Of a stretch of 50,585 nucleotides of DNA, positions 50,260-50,585 are shown piece after piece; position 1 is the stretch's first letter, and each line of letters starts with the position of its first letter. The notes below the pieces were generated by a model. It searched no databases. It worked only from the letters and a program-made list of their open reading frames with translations, and was not told where the DNA came from. This DNA is from Clostridia bacterium (GTDB lineage Bacteria; Bacillota; Clostridia; Oscillospirales; CAG-272), in contig JAFTST010000022.1 of NCBI GenBank assembly GCA_017467165.1, positions 1-50,585 on the forward strand, in the 5' to 3' direction. Position numbers and translations under genes: made by a program.

Positions 50260-50585
50260 ATGTTCGAAATCACAATCAAGCAGCTGCTTGAAGCGGGCGT
50301 ACACTTCGGTCACCCTACCAAGAAGTGGAATCCCAAGATGGCTGAGTACATCTTTACTCAGAGAAACGGTATTCACATCGTTGACCTTCAGAAGACCGTT
50401 AAGAATTTCGAGGAGGCGTACAACTACGTTGCAGAGGTTGCGGCTGAGGGCGGCACCGTTCTTTTCGTAGGTACCAAGAAGCAGGCGGCAGAGACCGTCA
50501 AGGAAGAGGCGCAGAGATGCGGTATGTTCTACACCAACGTTCGTTGGCCCGGTGGAATGCTCACCAACTTCCAGACCATTCGTAA
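50260..50585 (+). CDS. rpsB: 30S ribosomal protein S2 (partial, 3' end beyond window)
   Basis: The first 108 codons of ribosomal protein S2, cut by the window edge. The N-terminus [20 protein letters not shown] and the segments [24 protein letters not shown] and [12 protein letters not shown] are diagnostic. AAGGAGG lies 9 bases before the ATG. In Firmicutes tsf normally follows. Confidence 0.97.
   Translation, partial: MFEITIKQLLEAGVHFGHPTKKWNPKMAEYIFTQRNGIHIVDLQKTVKNFEEAYNYVAEVAAEGGTVLFVGTKKQAAETVKEEAQRCGMFYTNVRWPGGMLTNFQTIR

Overview
The window (50,585 bp) looks like a chromosomal segment of an uncultured Clostridia bacterium (Bacillota), probably a gut Oscillospiraceae-type lineage. This is inferred from gene families typical of that group: RqcH, MnmM/YtqB, DUF5685, a PadR-HAAS-DUF4097 operon, an ECF sigma factor with a short-stalked partner, and SBP-type sugar ABC operons without their own ATPase. 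Lipoproteins are Gram-positive style, ribosome binding sites are strong (GGAGG), and sigma-A promoters are very close to consensus, almost all with a 17-bp spacer. The main body is fairly GC-rich; positions 1-1660 are visibly AT-rich and accessory.

Layout. 1-1660: remnant mobile or phage-like island with a toxin-like gene, a small zinc-ribbon gene that may be its immunity partner, a small membrane protein and a short orphan gene. 1822-5596: AGE-family epimerase, leucine-rich-repeat protein and a membrane-GNAT fusion. 5661-8541: small lipoprotein, gpsA, and an ECF sigma/anti-sigma pair with an ECF-type autoregulatory promoter. 8782-12452: heterodimeric ABC exporter. 12617-15544: rsuA and tex. 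15772-19957: DUF5685, J-protein, membrane protein, rimO, pgsA. 20013-25507: trmO, a serC homologue lacking its cofactor lysine, typA, and a flippase. 25662-29545: gdhA, a CofE-like ligase and a DUF362 protein. 29773-36366: sugar ABC importer (two permeases and a binding protein), a duplicated OB-fold-like lipoprotein and a 5'-nucleotidase-type lipoprotein. 36369-36910: a tandem array of 104-bp structured repeats. 36991-41849: TGS-uridine kinase behind an attenuator-like leader, the PadR/HAAS/DUF4097 operon, and an EamA transporter. 41986-42518: tRNA-Thr and tRNA-Tyr followed by two copies of a hairpin-rich repeat. 42600-50585: radical SAM/SPASM protein, cca, an unknown gene, rqcH, mnmM, a membrane protein, an M14 peptidase and the start of rpsB.

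Theme. Much of the window is translation and RNA maintenance (rsuA, tex, rimO, trmO, typA, cca, rqcH, mnmM, rpsB, two tRNAs), mixed with envelope functions (pgsA, gpsA, flippase, exporter, PadR operon). The most unusual items are the SerC homologue with Gln198 and Ser102 in place of the PLP-contacting Lys and Trp, the 104-bp repeat family found at two convergent intergenic sites, the leader of the uridine kinase gene, a phased TGAC array at 48.2 kb, and the orphan toxin-like cassette at the left edge. No CRISPR array, intact transposase or integrase was seen.
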